Assembly (NCBI RefSeq): GCF_000243675.2 | Contig: NZ_AHMM02000006.1 | Coordinates: 1-64,000, forward strand | Length of the DNA: 64,000 nucleotides | Reading direction: 5' to 3' | DNA from: Leptospira inadai serovar Lyme str. 10 | Lineage (GTDB): Bacteria; Spirochaetota; Leptospiria; Leptospirales; Leptospiraceae | Part shown: positions 8,496 to 17,937 of the stretch, piece after piece | Position numbering within the stretch: position 1 is the first letter of the stretch | How the letters are laid out: each line of letters opens with the position of its first letter | The notes under the pieces: model-generated | Told to the model about the DNA's origin: nothing | Seen by the model: only the letters and a program-made list of their open reading frames with translations | The model's database searches: none | Position numbers and translations under genes: made by a program

Positions 8496-9641
8496 GTGCG
8501 CAAACCGTTTTCTGTTCTGCTTTTATTCATTTTGATATCCTGTCCGTTATGTGCGGAGTTCACTCTACCGTTTCCCGAAAATCCAAAGACCAAGGAAGGT
8601 CCGGTCCGAGTTCTTCGGGAAAAAAGCGCCGAACCTATCCGGTCCCAATATCGGACTATCGAAAAGGAAAAGCCGATCACTCCCAAGGTAGCGAGTAAGG
8701 AAACTAAGATCGATTCGACTCTCGCTTCCTCGGAACCTAAGGTTCTGCGAAAACCGAGAGTTCTGAGGCGAAACGGCGAGAACGGCATTCATCCGCCTAA
8801 GTTTTATCGAGGAATTTATATTCATAACTCGCTTATCTCGAATAAATCCAATCGAAAGAAATGGGAAACTGTCTTAGCGGAAGCCGCCGAAGCCGGCGTG
8901 AATGTACTTGTCATCGACCTTCAATCCGCGACTCCTCCTGCGGAAGAAATTCGACGAATTAAAGAACTCGGATTCTACCCGATCGGTCGCTTAGTAAACT
9001 TCGACGGCGGATTAAAAACGGAGTTTCCGACTCAGGCCAGATTAAATTCGATCTTATCTTATGTCGGCAAAGCCTGCGCGGCGGGATTTCCGGAAATTCA
9101 ACTGGATTATATTCGGTACGCGGACGATCCGGAGATCAAGGTTCCGATCAAAAAGAAATATCAAAATATCGGATCGATTATCGGAAAGATTCGCGGCGAG
9201 GCGAATAAATGCGAGGATTTGCCGTATCTTGGCGCGGATATATTCGGTCGAATTCCATTCAATAAAGATGATTTAATCGGCCAGAAGGTGGAAGTCTTTT
9301 CCCAGTTAGTGGACGTCTTGTATCCTATGCTGTATCCTTCCCATTTTTACGGACAACCCGAGCGGATTTCCAATCCTTACAAAACCATCTACGACGGATT
9401 GACGAATGCAAAAAAAAGAGCCCTGCCCGAAACGAGGGTCGTCGGTTACATACAAGGATTTACGATGAAAATCGCTCATTCTAAAAAAACGTTAAAGGAT
9501 TACGTTAAAGCTCAAATCGAAGCTAGCGTGGATAGTAAGAGCGACGGATTCGTCGTTTGGAACGCGTGGAGCGATTACAAAGAGACTTTCAAAGCGATTC
9601 GAGAATCCGTAAAAGAAGGAAAATTGGACCTCTCCGAATAA
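8496..9641 (+). CDS. Putative glycoside hydrolase-like protein (DUF4015)
   Basis: Start is GTG at 8496 with a CTGGAG ribosome binding site 8 bases upstream. The 381-aa product has a signal peptide (LLLFILISCPLCAEF; the cysteines might permit lipidation), a variable basic linker to about residue 100, then a TIM-barrel-like domain. That domain matches the DUF4015 putative glycosyl hydrolase family: FYRGIYIHNSLI, AGVNVLVIDLQSATPP, FPEIQLDYIRYADD and VDVLYPMLYPSHFYG. The acidic residues after the LDYIRY strand are in the usual catalytic region, but no activity is proven for the family. It is probably periplasmic or surface-exposed. Confidence 0.82.
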   Translation: MRKPFSVLLLFILISCPLCAEFTLPFPENPKTKEGPVRVLREKSAEPIRSQYRTIEKEKPITPKVASKETKIDSTLASSEPKVLRKPRVLRRNGENGIHPPKFYRGIYIHNSLISNKSNRKKWETVLAEAAEAGVNVLVIDLQSATPPAEEIRRIKELGFYPIGRLVNFDGGLKTEFPTQARLNSILSYVGKACAAGFPEIQLDYIRYADDPEIKVPIKKKYQNIGSIIGKIRGEANKCEDLPYLGADIFGRIPFNKDDLIGQKVEVFSQLVDVLYPMLYPSHFYGQPERISNPYKTIYDGLTNAKKRALPETRVVGYIQGFTMKIAHSKKTLKDYVKAQIEASVDSKSDGFVVWNAWSDYKETFKAIRESVKEGKLDLSE

Positions 9642-9671
9642 TATAAGGAAAATATAATTTTTTGCTTTTAT

Positions 9672-9706
9672 GAAATGTCGCAGCGTCGAGGAGGTGACGA
9701 CATTTC
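9672..9706. terminator. Hairpin between convergent genes
   Basis: A perfect 9-bp inverted repeat, GAAATGTCG (9672-9680) and CGACATTTC (9698-9706), lies between the convergent stops at 9641 and 9723. The 17-base loop is long and the T-run is weak, but the position suits a bidirectional terminator. Confidence 0.55.
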
Positions 9707-9722
9707 TATCTCCTAAGGAAAT

Positions 9723-10511
9723 TCAAAATCCCCTAAAAATCGGTTTTCTTTTTTCTTCCAGAGATCTGATCGTTTCTCTAAAATCCTTGGAGAGAAAATT
9801 ACTAGCCTGAGATTCCGCTTCCAAATGCAGGGCAGCGTTTAAGGCTTCCCGATTATACGTGTTTTTTTTCAACTCAGACAAGGCTAAAGGTGCGCTTTCG
9901 CTTAATGAAATTGCGATCTCGGTGGCCCGTTTCAGTACTTCGTCTTTAGGAACGGCGTCGTAGGAAATTCCCAATTTTAAACATTCTTCGCCGTTTAAGG
10001 TTTCTGCCAGAAAGAGGAGCCGATTGGACAATGAGGTCCCGAATAATTCCCTTACGAGATAGCTAGAGCCCATTCCAGGATGAATTCCCAATTTCACGAA
10101 ATTGAATTGGTATTTCCCTTCGATAGCAAAGATCCGGATATCGCAGGCAAACGTGATGGAAAGGCCGGCTCCAACCGCATGTCCGTTAGCGGCACAGATT
10201 ATCGGAACTTGTAGGTCGCGGACGGATAGAAAAAGATTATAAAATTCGAACATTTCTTTCTTGTTCGTTTCAAAATCCTTTTCCGCGAACGACTTCAGTA
10301 ATTCGAAGTTTCCTCCGGCCGAAAAAATTCCGTTTTTCCCGGTTATCACGACGGATCGGGGCGGACTTTTTTTCAATCTTTCGATATGAGCCTTAAATTC
10401 GAGACCCATTTCGCGGGTCATGGAATTCTTCGTTTCCGGATTATTTAGATAAAGGATTTCTATTCTAGAATCGGCGGATAATTCCACCGTTTCCGCTTCG
10501 ACCAACGCCAT
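9723..10511 (-). CDS. Enoyl-CoA hydratase/isomerase-family protein
   Basis: The 262-aa crotonase-fold protein has the oxyanion-hole segments [12 protein letters not shown] and [20 protein letters not shown] and the [19 protein letters not shown] region. When the last segment is aligned by eye with canonical hydratase, both catalytic glutamates appear replaced (by F and R). It may therefore be an isomerase, hydrolase or other CoA-ester enzyme rather than a true hydratase. It is cytoplasmic and acts in acyl-CoA metabolism. Its start overlaps the stop of the 175-aa gene by one base (TAATG), which indicates coupled translation. Confidence 0.85.
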   Translation of the reverse strand: MALVEAETVELSADSRIEILYLNNPETKNSMTREMGLEFKAHIERLKKSPPRSVVITGKNGIFSAGGNFELLKSFAEKDFETNKKEMFEFYNLFLSVRDLQVPIICAANGHAVGAGLSITFACDIRIFAIEGKYQFNFVKLGIHPGMGSSYLVRELFGTSLSNRLLFLAETLNGEECLKLGISYDAVPKDEVLKRATEIAISLSESAPLALSELKKNTYNREALNAALHLEAESQASNFLSKDFRETIRSLEEKRKPIFRGF

Positions 10512-11038
10512 TAAACGGCTTCCTGCTTCAATTCGAAACTTTCATACCAGATTCTATCCGATACTGCAAGAGGTTTATCGCCTAATCCCATTTGCTCGAA
10601 ATAATCCAACAGAATTTCCAAATGGACGTTCTCCTCGTCTTCCAGCGTCCAGAAACTGGAATCAATGGAACGGGATATGATCGCTTGTCCTCGGACCGAA
10701 TCGGTAAAATAGTCCGGCTTTCCGGAAAAGATTAAATGTGCCGAGATCATATCGAAGCGAATCGTATCGACGATTTTGGAGAAATCCGCGTCGGATTTAT
10801 CAAAGAATCGGGACGCGACTTCCGTTTGGAAATAATCTCCCCAAGTAAGAATATCCGGTTCCACACCGATTCTATTTTTAATTTCCGCAAGTTTATCTTG
10901 CTCGAGGAACGGTGTATAGGCGAATCTATCCACCAATTCTTTTAGGGAAATCAATGCGAGAATTTTCACGGCTGAAAGTTTGCCTTGGCGCATCATATCA
11001 AAGAGTTCTGGGTTGAGTTCGGACTTATTCTGTTCCAT
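10511..11038 (-). CDS. Hypothetical soluble protein
   Basis: The 175-aa protein is acidic and alpha-helical with no signal peptide or membrane segment. It contains [20 protein letters not shown] near the N-terminus and a [20 protein letters not shown] segment near the C-terminus. No family was recognised. It is the first gene of a two-gene unit with the crotonase-fold enzyme, so a role linked to acyl-CoA metabolism is plausible but only inferred. Confidence 0.7.
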   Translation of the reverse strand: MEQNKSELNPELFDMMRQGKLSAVKILALISLKELVDRFAYTPFLEQDKLAEIKNRIGVEPDILTWGDYFQTEVASRFFDKSDADFSKIVDTIRFDMISAHLIFSGKPDYFTDSVRGQAIISRSIDSSFWTLEDEENVHLEILLDYFEQMGLGDKPLAVSDRIWYESFELKQEAV

Positions 11039-11221
11039 GCTATTTTTTTCGGCAGGACCTTGAAAAACCCATCGTATAATTTCCTTCCTTTCTTCCTCAC
11101 ACTATGTCCCTTCAGATAGCTCGAAAAAGCGGATTCGGGAAGAGAAAGAGACGTTATCGGCTGGATTCGACTTCCTCAAAAGTCGAAAATGTTAGGAGAG
11201 CTTCATTAATTTCGGCGTATT

Positions 11222-12499
11222 ATGGCTGTAGGTAGATCGGATAGTCTTCAAGAATTGATAACAATCCTAGAAACGATGTTTGGTGAAACGATCATCGGTT
11301 CGGATATCAATTTGGTTAAGCATCTATTTTATAGTTTGAAGGCCGATCAGCGCGAATTCCCTTTCGATTACGAAGGAGATAAGCTTAGCGCAGTCGTCGA
11401 GGAAATCGGAGAGGACACTTTAATTTTTTTAGTCCCGTATGTACAGTCTAAGGGTATTTTACGGGCGAAAATCAGTTTCGAAATTTTGAATATTCTTTAT
11501 CAATTCGAAGTGGTAATCCTGCAATTTTGGGAAGATCATGTTCGAATTAAAATCCCGTCCGAATTGCAGGCGGCGGCGTTTAGGCAGAATCTTAGGGTCG
11601 CCGTCGACGACTTGTTTATGAACTACGTAATCCTCTATCGTTCGTTAACGGGAGGAGAGCGAGAGCTCGGTAAAAATCTTTACGTGGAGCAAAGGTTCTT
11701 TCATCTAATGAAAGAAATTAAAAAAGATCATCCGAGCTTGAAACTGATTAATGTGATGGCTACCGATTATATCTTAGGAGTTTCTCGCGACTATGAGATC
11801 GAGTTTTACGGCCCCGGTAACGACGGCGGTTTCTTAGGTAGGTTCATCAAGGAATTCAATACGACGGTCTATATACCGGATTGCTCCTTGATTATGAATT
11901 ATATCGGAGAAGGGAAGGAAGAGGGCCTGGAAAATTTCCGATCAGGATATCTTCAAATGATTCAAGCCGAAGGGCAGGCAAAAGCGGACGCTTTCTTTCG
12001 GGACATGCAAAAGGAAGAAGTTCGTAACTTTATGATTTCGTACGTAGTGACGCCAGTGAGACTCTTTAACGACGTCATCGGTCATATTCGAGTCTTTTCG
12101 ACCGCAATGGATAAGTTCTCCATCGTGCTTCAACAGGCTTTGTACATTCAGGAACTAGGCGAGATTTTGACCTATGCGCTGACAAAGGTGTATATTCGCC
12201 AGGAGAATTATAAGACGGCCAGGGCAGCCACGAAGATTCTTGACATCAGCATGAACGGTCTTCTTTTCGAAATCGAAGAGCTTCGAACCTTTAACTATTT
12301 AAAAAAACATAATATTATTAAAATGTTCGTTCCTATCGCGGAAAGGGATCTGGTTCTTCGAGGAGAGGTCGTTCGATTTTTGGAAATCTCGGAACATAGA
12401 TATCAACTTGGTGTGAATTTTTTCGACTCCAACCCTGACGATATGGTCTATCTTCAGGACTATATCTTTAGCAAGAAATTAAAAATCCTTTCAGAATAG
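11222..12499 (+). CDS. PilZ-like / DUF1577-type protein
   Basis: The 425-aa cytoplasmic protein has an N-terminal YcgR-like half ending in [12 protein letters not shown], which recalls the arginine motif opening a PilZ domain. A middle segment (~150-310) lies between. The C-terminal PilZ-like domain carries the D-x-S-x-x-G signature ([15 protein letters not shown]) and [15 protein letters not shown]. PilZ domains bind cyclic di-GMP; the second arginine motif here is weak, so binding is uncertain. The protein resembles the Leptospira-restricted DUF1577 family from memory. The start ATG is preceded by a weak ribosome binding site and the gene stands alone. Confidence 0.7.
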   Translation: MAVGRSDSLQELITILETMFGETIIGSDINLVKHLFYSLKADQREFPFDYEGDKLSAVVEEIGEDTLIFLVPYVQSKGILRAKISFEILNILYQFEVVILQFWEDHVRIKIPSELQAAAFRQNLRVAVDDLFMNYVILYRSLTGGERELGKNLYVEQRFFHLMKEIKKDHPSLKLINVMATDYILGVSRDYEIEFYGPGNDGGFLGRFIKEFNTTVYIPDCSLIMNYIGEGKEEGLENFRSGYLQMIQAEGQAKADAFFRDMQKEEVRNFMISYVVTPVRLFNDVIGHIRVFSTAMDKFSIVLQQALYIQELGEILTYALTKVYIRQENYKTARAATKILDISMNGLLFEIEELRTFNYLKKHNIIKMFVPIAERDLVLRGEVVRFLEISEHRYQLGVNFFDSNPDDMVYLQDYIFSKKLKILSE

Positions 12500-12502
12500 T
12501 CA

Positions 12503-12557
12503 TCCTTTCCCTCCAATCGCCACCGTTCCAGATGACCCCCGACTCTCGGAGGGAAAG
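12503..12557. other. 11-bp inverted repeat after the PilZ-like gene
   Basis: CCTTTCCCTCC at 12503-12513 pairs perfectly with GGAGGGAAAGG at 12547-12557. The loop is 33 bases and there is no T-run, so it is either an imperfect terminator or an mRNA-stabilising hairpin. The rest of 12558-12871 is AT-rich and contains no gene I can support. Confidence 0.45.
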
Positions 12558-12890
12558 GGATAACTATTCCAACAAGAATTATCACCTTCTCTCGACTCAA
12601 GCAACACATCTAAGCCGAATACGCCAGCATTCTTGATGCTTCTTTAATCAGCATAGGTTTGGAAAGTTAGACGAAATATAGATAAAAATAACACAAAAAT
12701 GTGAATTAATTATGATTGACGTTAGTCTACATTATTAAGTTCATTTGTTTTTTAATTGTCCAAAATAGACACTTGGAATTTCCGGCCTTTCGTATAACTG
12801 TTCGTAATATTATGTTCTTATTTATTAACAAAGAGGCGATATTTTTTCCCAATTCGAGCGGAAGCAATAAGATGAAAGGGCGGAGACTAA

Positions 12891-13128
12891 ATGAAAGCTA
12901 CATTAGGGAAAAATTCGGACTTGACTCGCCTAGATTTCGCCAAAGAGGTTATGGATTTTTTCATGAGGAGTATTGTGTTTCGGTCGATTTTTATGATAAG
13001 AACGGGGGGGGGGGGATCCTGATCCGCAAAAAGATCAATGCAACGCTGAAGATATTTTTTGTTTAAAGAATCGAGTAAAAAGTATTTATCTGCCGACCGG
13101 GGAAAATTCCTTAGTCGATATAGATTGA
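12891..13128 (+). pseudogene. Small gene interrupted at a G12 tract
   Basis: An ATG at 12891 with GGAG seven to ten bases upstream opens a frame (MKATLGKNSDLTRLDFAKEV) that reaches a run of 12 G at 13004-13015 and stops three codons later. The +1-related frame after the tract encodes a protein-like tail (DPDPQKDQCNAEDIF, KSIYLPTGENSLVDID) ending with TGA at 13126-13128. Removing one G joins the two into a 78-codon ORF. An alternative upstream frame from 12872 would need one extra G. It is either a contingency (phase-variable) gene in the off state, a decayed gene, or a homopolymer sequencing error. Confidence 0.4.
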
Positions 13129-13225
13129 ATCCTATTATATTTAATAAAGTAAAGCAAAATATGAAATTATAATGTGTTTCGACAGGAATTTGTTAAATTT
13201 CTTTAATTGTATAGTCGTATCGTTT

Positions 13226-13555
13226 ATGGAAAAATGCTTACTTACCCGGTTTGAAAAAAATCAATTCTCAAGTTTTTTCATCGTTGCGACTTTCAATGAA
13301 AAAACGTTGAGCGGTCCTGTGTCTTCTATTTCAAGTCATAAAATTTCCGTCGTAATAAGCAAGGATATTGTATTACGGCCGGGTTCGAACGAATATATTT
13401 ACGGAATTTTAAAGGGACCGAATACTCGTAATTCCGCTTTCGCCGGTTCGATTATTAGAGCAAATGCGGTGGATTTTTCCTGTTGCAAAGCTCTTTTATT
13501 AGAAATCAGCTTGCGATATCCAAGTTTTTTCGTCGACGAAGAATGGTCCGTGTAA
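13226..13555 (+). CDS. Hypothetical, possibly degenerate PilZ-like protein
   Basis: The 109-codon frame from the ATG at 13226 (a further ATG lies at 13172) encodes a beta-rich protein. SSISSHKISVVISKDIVLRP resembles the core strands of a PilZ domain, but the arginine motif is missing. No signal peptide is seen. The upstream sequence is AT-rich with no clear ribosome binding site. Function unknown; it may be a remnant. Confidence 0.4.
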   Translation: MEKCLLTRFEKNQFSSFFIVATFNEKTLSGPVSSISSHKISVVISKDIVLRPGSNEYIYGILKGPNTRNSAFAGSIIRANAVDFSCCKALLLEISLRYPSFFVDEEWSV

Positions 13556-14112
13556 TTTTACTTTTCGGACGTCTCGAACCAATCCGGTGATAAAAATCAA
13601 ATGATACATAACATCAAATTACCGTAATTTTATTATACTCTAATTTATGGGCGCCTTGATCGTATCAGAATTTTTGATTCCAAACTTTTTCTCTTCTTCC
13701 TCGAAGTTGGTCTTTAAACGGGAAATCTCCCCTCGGTAGCTCTTCCGGCTTTGAGCGGCTTTCGTCTAGTGTAAGTAATGCGAACGCGTCCGTCCTCCTT
13801 CTTCAGTTGCCTGAAGTAAAAAGCATATAACGTTATTCTGGAAAAAGTGCCCTGATTTATCCGAATTGTCTTTCTGAGGCATTTCGTACTCCGGAAACGA
13901 GTCATCCGACCATTTTGGAGTTGAATGATACATAACTTCACAATCATATACATTAATTTTATATTAATAATACGTTATCTGTTCTTTAAGTAATATGAAA
14001 ATTCCTGAAAGTATTCAAAAAGAGCAAAACGACAATATTTTAAAAAAATGGTTGTAAATAATGTTTTTTATTCGTTTGTATCACGATAAGGACATACGTT
14101 AGGAGTCGCTTT
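13556..14112. other. Intergenic, with a degenerate R-repeat
   Basis: No gene is supported here. 13715-13800 retains traces of the dispersed ~150-bp repeat, best seen in TCTAGTGTAAGTAATGCGAA and CGCGTCCGTCCTC, which parallel 7128-7165. The remainder is AT-rich. Confidence 0.5.
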
Positions 14113-15645
14113 ATGAGAAAAACGGATATTTTCTCGCTTCTTTTATTTCTTCTATTTACCCAGAACGTTAGCTGCCTTGGGCAAGATGCGGCTGCTTTAT
14201 TGTGCGGAGCAGGTAAAGTGCCCCCCTGCATAAAGAATTCAAGTCCGGACAATCTATGGCCTCTTCTTTTAGGCATGAACTTGGCAGGAAGCGGCGGCGG
14301 TGTAGGCATTAGCGGCAGTGGCGGTAGCTCCGCACCAATTACATTCGGCTCAATCACTCCTCTGCTATCCGGAAATCCCTTTAGCGCAACCCCCACGATC
14401 AGCGGAATTACCGTCGCGAACTGTACAGTCAGTCCGACTCTGCCTCCAGGGTTGTCCTTAAATCCTATTACCTGTTCGATCTCCGGAACGCCAACGGCGG
14501 GCTCACCAAGTACCACATACACTCTTAACGCGTCGGACGGGAATGGCGGAACGGCTACCGGGACTGTTACGTTTCGGGTCGCTTCTACTTCTGCCATACA
14601 AGTATTCGGACAAGCCGGGAGCTTTACTACAGGTACCGTGAATAATGGCGGAATTTCACCAGATAGTCTGAATTATCCTTATGGTGGTATAGCTTTCGAT
14701 TCCTCCGGCGGAATGTATTTAAGCGATCAGAGTAATCATCGAGTGTTATATTATCCGACAAATAGCACCACCGCAACCCGGGTGTACGGCCAAGGCGGGA
14801 GTTTTACTACAGGCACCGCAAACAAAGGAGGAATTTCCGCAAACAGTCTAAACGTACCGTATGCATTGGTATTAGATTCCTCTAATGGATTGTATGTAGC
14901 TGATACGAATAATAATCGTGTTCTATACTTTCCGTCCGGCACAACGACCGCGACGAGAGTATACGGGCAAGGCGGGAGTTTTACCGCAGGCGCCGCAAAT
15001 AACGGCGGAACTTCTGCAAGTAGTTTTTGGTCGCCACAGGGTTTGGCATTAGATTCTTCTAATGGACTGTATGTAGCCGACTCTCGAAATAATCGTGTTC
15101 TATACTTTCCATCCGGCACAACGACTGCAACGAGAGTATACGGGCAAGGCGGGAGTTTTACCATAAACAACTACTATTTAGGCGGGACTTCTGCAAATAC
15201 CTTAAGCAACGCATCGGATCTAGACTTGGATTCTTCCAGCGGTTTGTATGTTGTTGATTCTAACGCAAACAGGGTTCTTTACTATCCTCCTGGAAGCACG
15301 ACTGCAACGAGAGTCTATGGACAAGGGGGAAGTTTCACGACTGCAGTATATAATAACGGCGGAACTTCAGCGAATAGTTTAGCGAGTCCAGAATTCCTTA
15401 GGGCCGATCCGTACTCCGGAGGGTTGTATATTTGCGATGGCAATAACCATAGGGTTCTTTACTTTCCGTCGGCAAGCACGACTGCAACGAGAGTCTATGG
15501 ACAAGCAGGAAGTTTCGCGACTACAGTAAGCAATAACGGCGGAATTTCAGCTAATAGCTTGAGCTGCACCTCCGGGGCAGGCGTAAGCCCTTCCGGAGGC
15601 TTGTTCATCCTAGACGGTTGTAATAGCAGGGTTTTGGGGTACTGA
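14113..15645 (+). CDS. Lipoprotein with Ig-like and NHL-type repeats
   Basis: The 510-aa protein starts with ATG after TAGGAG. It has a spirochaetal lipobox (FTQNVSC, C21), a Gly/Ser-rich linker, an Ig-like putative domain (residues ~75-155: LPPGLSLNPITCSISGTPTA) and about six tandem ~55-residue propeller repeats. The repeat core reads ATRVYGQGGSFTTG...NGGTSANSL...LDSSNGLYVADSNNRVLYFP. It should be anchored in a membrane as an exposed beta-propeller, a binding or adhesin-like architecture. Neighbouring repeats are highly similar at the DNA level, so recombination could change copy number. The ligand is unknown. Confidence 0.82.
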   Translation: MRKTDIFSLLLFLLFTQNVSCLGQDAAALLCGAGKVPPCIKNSSPDNLWPLLLGMNLAGSGGGVGISGSGGSSAPITFGSITPLLSGNPFSATPTISGITVANCTVSPTLPPGLSLNPITCSISGTPTAGSPSTTYTLNASDGNGGTATGTVTFRVASTSAIQVFGQAGSFTTGTVNNGGISPDSLNYPYGGIAFDSSGGMYLSDQSNHRVLYYPTNSTTATRVYGQGGSFTTGTANKGGISANSLNVPYALVLDSSNGLYVADTNNNRVLYFPSGTTTATRVYGQGGSFTAGAANNGGTSASSFWSPQGLALDSSNGLYVADSRNNRVLYFPSGTTTATRVYGQGGSFTINNYYLGGTSANTLSNASDLDLDSSSGLYVVDSNANRVLYYPPGSTTATRVYGQGGSFTTAVYNNGGTSANSLASPEFLRADPYSGGLYICDGNNHRVLYFPSASTTATRVYGQAGSFATTVSNNGGISANSLSCTSGAGVSPSGGLFILDGCNSRVLGY

Positions 15646-15737
15646 AAGTTTTCATGGGCTTGTCCCAAAATCCATATATCTCGTTATTTTATGGATAATA
15701 GCGCTACGATCGATAGTTTTAGGAGAGGTCTTAATAA

Positions 15738-16910
15738 ATGATTCTATTACCTTCAGCAAAGTGTTTAAAACGATTCGGATGGACGAAATCTTTAGATACG
15801 ATTACGAATAAGGAAGATTTAGTTCCTTACCAGTTTTGGGCAATTCGAAACGTAATGATTGGTCGTACGGAGTATCTTCTTCTTTTCGAGTCCACTACAC
15901 TATACACCATCGTCCTTTCGGGAATTGAGAAAAAAGGAATCGAAGGAAAAATTCTAGAATCGATTCGCGAAGAACTAAAATTATTAAATGTTTCTCCCGA
16001 CATTATTATTTCCGTATGCGATTCGGTCGAAATCGGAAAATTCAATAGTAAATTTCTCATAGCCTCAATCAACAAAATCGAAGAAAGTATTTATTTTCAG
16101 TTTAAAGATACGAAAAGTATAATCGATCTAAAAACTTTGCAATATGCGTGTAATACGTTTTGGGGAAAAAAAGGCGAAAAAGAATATTCAAAACCATTTC
16201 TTAGAATGGAGAGTCTATTAGGGCGAAAAATTCCCGAATACCGCGAACATGAAATACTTAGTTACGAGAGATTTAAGTCCGCCACTACGATCGAATCTTC
16301 CTACAAGGAGTTTAAGAGTTTATTGCGTGATTATTCCGTTTCCCACAATTCGCTTCGTATTTTTTTTAGAATTTTTCAAGGAATATGGGACGCTCAAACG
16401 AACTTTTCCTTAATTTTTCCGGAAATTCTTCGGACACTAAATCCCTCGCTTGAAAAGGGTCGAAAACTTTTACGTATATTGAACGGCATGTATAACAATC
16501 TAATCATTACATTAGGTAAAATGGATTCCTATGGGGTCAGAAATGATTGGCAAGGTCTCTACGAATTATTACGGAACTTGGGTGACGGTATATTACGATT
16601 AGAGAAAGATTATAAAGTTACGACAGCGATATTAATGGAAGCCGGGAAAAATATTTTAGAATCCGGAGATTATTATCATTCTTTCAAATTTTCGAAAGGC
16701 GAAGCGAAAGTCATGACGGAATCGGATTTTGCTTCTTTACCCGAGGAGGCCGTTCCGTTTTACGTTTTAAACCTTATATTAAAGGATCAACATCTAAACA
16801 AAAATACGGAAGAAGGAAATTTGACTCGTAAAGATCTATTTTATCAATGTTTTATATGTGCACATTATTTAAACTATAGGAGGATGGTTCGTGAAGAGAT
16901 CGAGGGTTAA
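15738..16910 (+). CDS. Hypothetical protein with DUF6933-like N-terminus
   Basis: The ATG is preceded by AGGAGAGG. The N-terminal ~85 residues (MILLPSAKCLKRFGW, QFWAIRNVMIGRTEYLLLFE, STTLYTIVL) resemble the small DUF6933 family, which begins M-I-I-x-x-T-x-K and has a central L-L-F-T-N-x-x-T-L-Y. About 300 further residues are alpha-helical with no recognised domain, so the gene is longer than the stand-alone family. There is no signal peptide. Its end overlaps the start of the SGNH hydrolase by 20 bases, so the two are probably one transcript. Confidence 0.65.
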   Translation: MILLPSAKCLKRFGWTKSLDTITNKEDLVPYQFWAIRNVMIGRTEYLLLFESTTLYTIVLSGIEKKGIEGKILESIREELKLLNVSPDIIISVCDSVEIGKFNSKFLIASINKIEESIYFQFKDTKSIIDLKTLQYACNTFWGKKGEKEYSKPFLRMESLLGRKIPEYREHEILSYERFKSATTIESSYKEFKSLLRDYSVSHNSLRIFFRIFQGIWDAQTNFSLIFPEILRTLNPSLEKGRKLLRILNGMYNNLIITLGKMDSYGVRNDWQGLYELLRNLGDGILRLEKDYKVTTAILMEAGKNILESGDYYHSFKFSKGEAKVMTESDFASLPEEAVPFYVLNLILKDQHLNKNTEEGNLTRKDLFYQCFICAHYLNYRRMVREEIEG

Positions 16911-17760
16911 ACTTGTTCTTGTTACTATATTTTGCACATTGTCGATTGGGGCCCAACCTGCGCCCTATAAATTAGTGAATCCGGTTCTTATACGTCCCTT
17001 CGGGGATTCGATCACCTATGGCATCGGCTTTACCGATGATTGGAAATGTCCGGTCTATCCGATCGGACAATATCTTTGCATGCCTCCGGGGCAAAAGGGC
17101 GGCGGATATCGCGGATGGATGACTCTTCTTTCTATTTCAGGAGATGGTATCGTATTTACTACGGAAGGCTATCAAAGCGGCGGGTCTTATGTGCAACAGT
17201 GGTTGTCTAATACCCAGACTCATGACGGATATCCCGGCTGGACGATCGAACAACTGACACCGATCGCCAATTATTCCAGCTTTGCCGATATCACTCTAGT
17301 ACACGCCGGAACGAATGATATGTGGCAAATATTAACGATTAAGAATCCGACGGATGCCCAGATTGACCAGATCGCTTCAACGGCCGGGGCCAATCTTTTT
17401 ACTTTGATAGATATCTTACTCAAGAAAAATCAAAAGACCCATGTGTTCGCTGCCCAGATCATTAAGGTTGCTCCTCCGAAGGAAGGTTATGATACCGTTA
17501 ATAAGGTAATCCTTAAGTATAATAATTACATCTCGAATAACTGGTACAACCGACCTCCGGAGAACAGAGCGAGGATGACTCTCATGGACATGCATCATAC
17601 CTTACAACCGGGTCCCGATTATTCTCCGGACGGCGTACACCCGAGTACGTTAGGTTATATGAAAATGGCATGCTCCTGGATTCGAGCGATCAAAAATATG
17701 CAACCCAACCAAGAAGATCCTTGTTCCGGAATAACCACTTCGGATGTGGAAAAAAACTGA
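16891..17760 (+). CDS. Secreted SGNH/GDSL-family hydrolase
   Basis: Start is GTG at 16891 with AGGAGG eight bases upstream. The 289-aa protein has a signal peptide (LVLVTIFCTLSIGAQPAP) and the SGNH blocks: RPFGDSITYGIGF with nucleophile S40, a glycine in the QSGGSY region, HAGTND, and DGVHPSTLGY with the catalytic Asp-His pair. It should hydrolyse an ester, for example a lipid or an acetylated sugar, outside the cytoplasm. It lies directly downstream of, and overlaps, the 390-aa hypothetical gene. Confidence 0.85.
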   Translation: MKRSRVKLVLVTIFCTLSIGAQPAPYKLVNPVLIRPFGDSITYGIGFTDDWKCPVYPIGQYLCMPPGQKGGGYRGWMTLLSISGDGIVFTTEGYQSGGSYVQQWLSNTQTHDGYPGWTIEQLTPIANYSSFADITLVHAGTNDMWQILTIKNPTDAQIDQIASTAGANLFTLIDILLKKNQKTHVFAAQIIKVAPPKEGYDTVNKVILKYNNYISNNWYNRPPENRARMTLMDMHHTLQPGPDYSPDGVHPSTLGYMKMACSWIRAIKNMQPNQEDPCSGITTSDVEKN

Positions 17761-17769
17761 CTCCTTCTC

Positions 17770-17798
17770 CGGAGGAAAGCAAGCAGATGATTCCTCCG
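17770..17798. terminator. Hairpin after the SGNH gene
   Basis: CGGAGGAA (17770-17777) and TTCCTCCG (17791-17798) form a perfect 8-bp stem with a 13-base loop ten bases after the stop, between convergent genes. There is no strong T-run. Confidence 0.4.
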
Positions 17799-17937
17799 AA
17801 AGACAAATTGGAACTATTATTGAAAGGAAAAACAGGAACGAAATAGGATAACAAAAGTATTTTCTATTAGAATTGGATGGAGAGTAATCGGCCGACGAGT
17901 TTGCTGAACGGAATATCATATTACTTTTCGATTAGGA

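Noticed and set aside
12716..12871. N-terminal extension of the small frame upstream of the G12 tract
   Set aside because: It is AT-rich with no ribosome binding site, and the strong GGAG site is at 12880-12884 in front of another frame.
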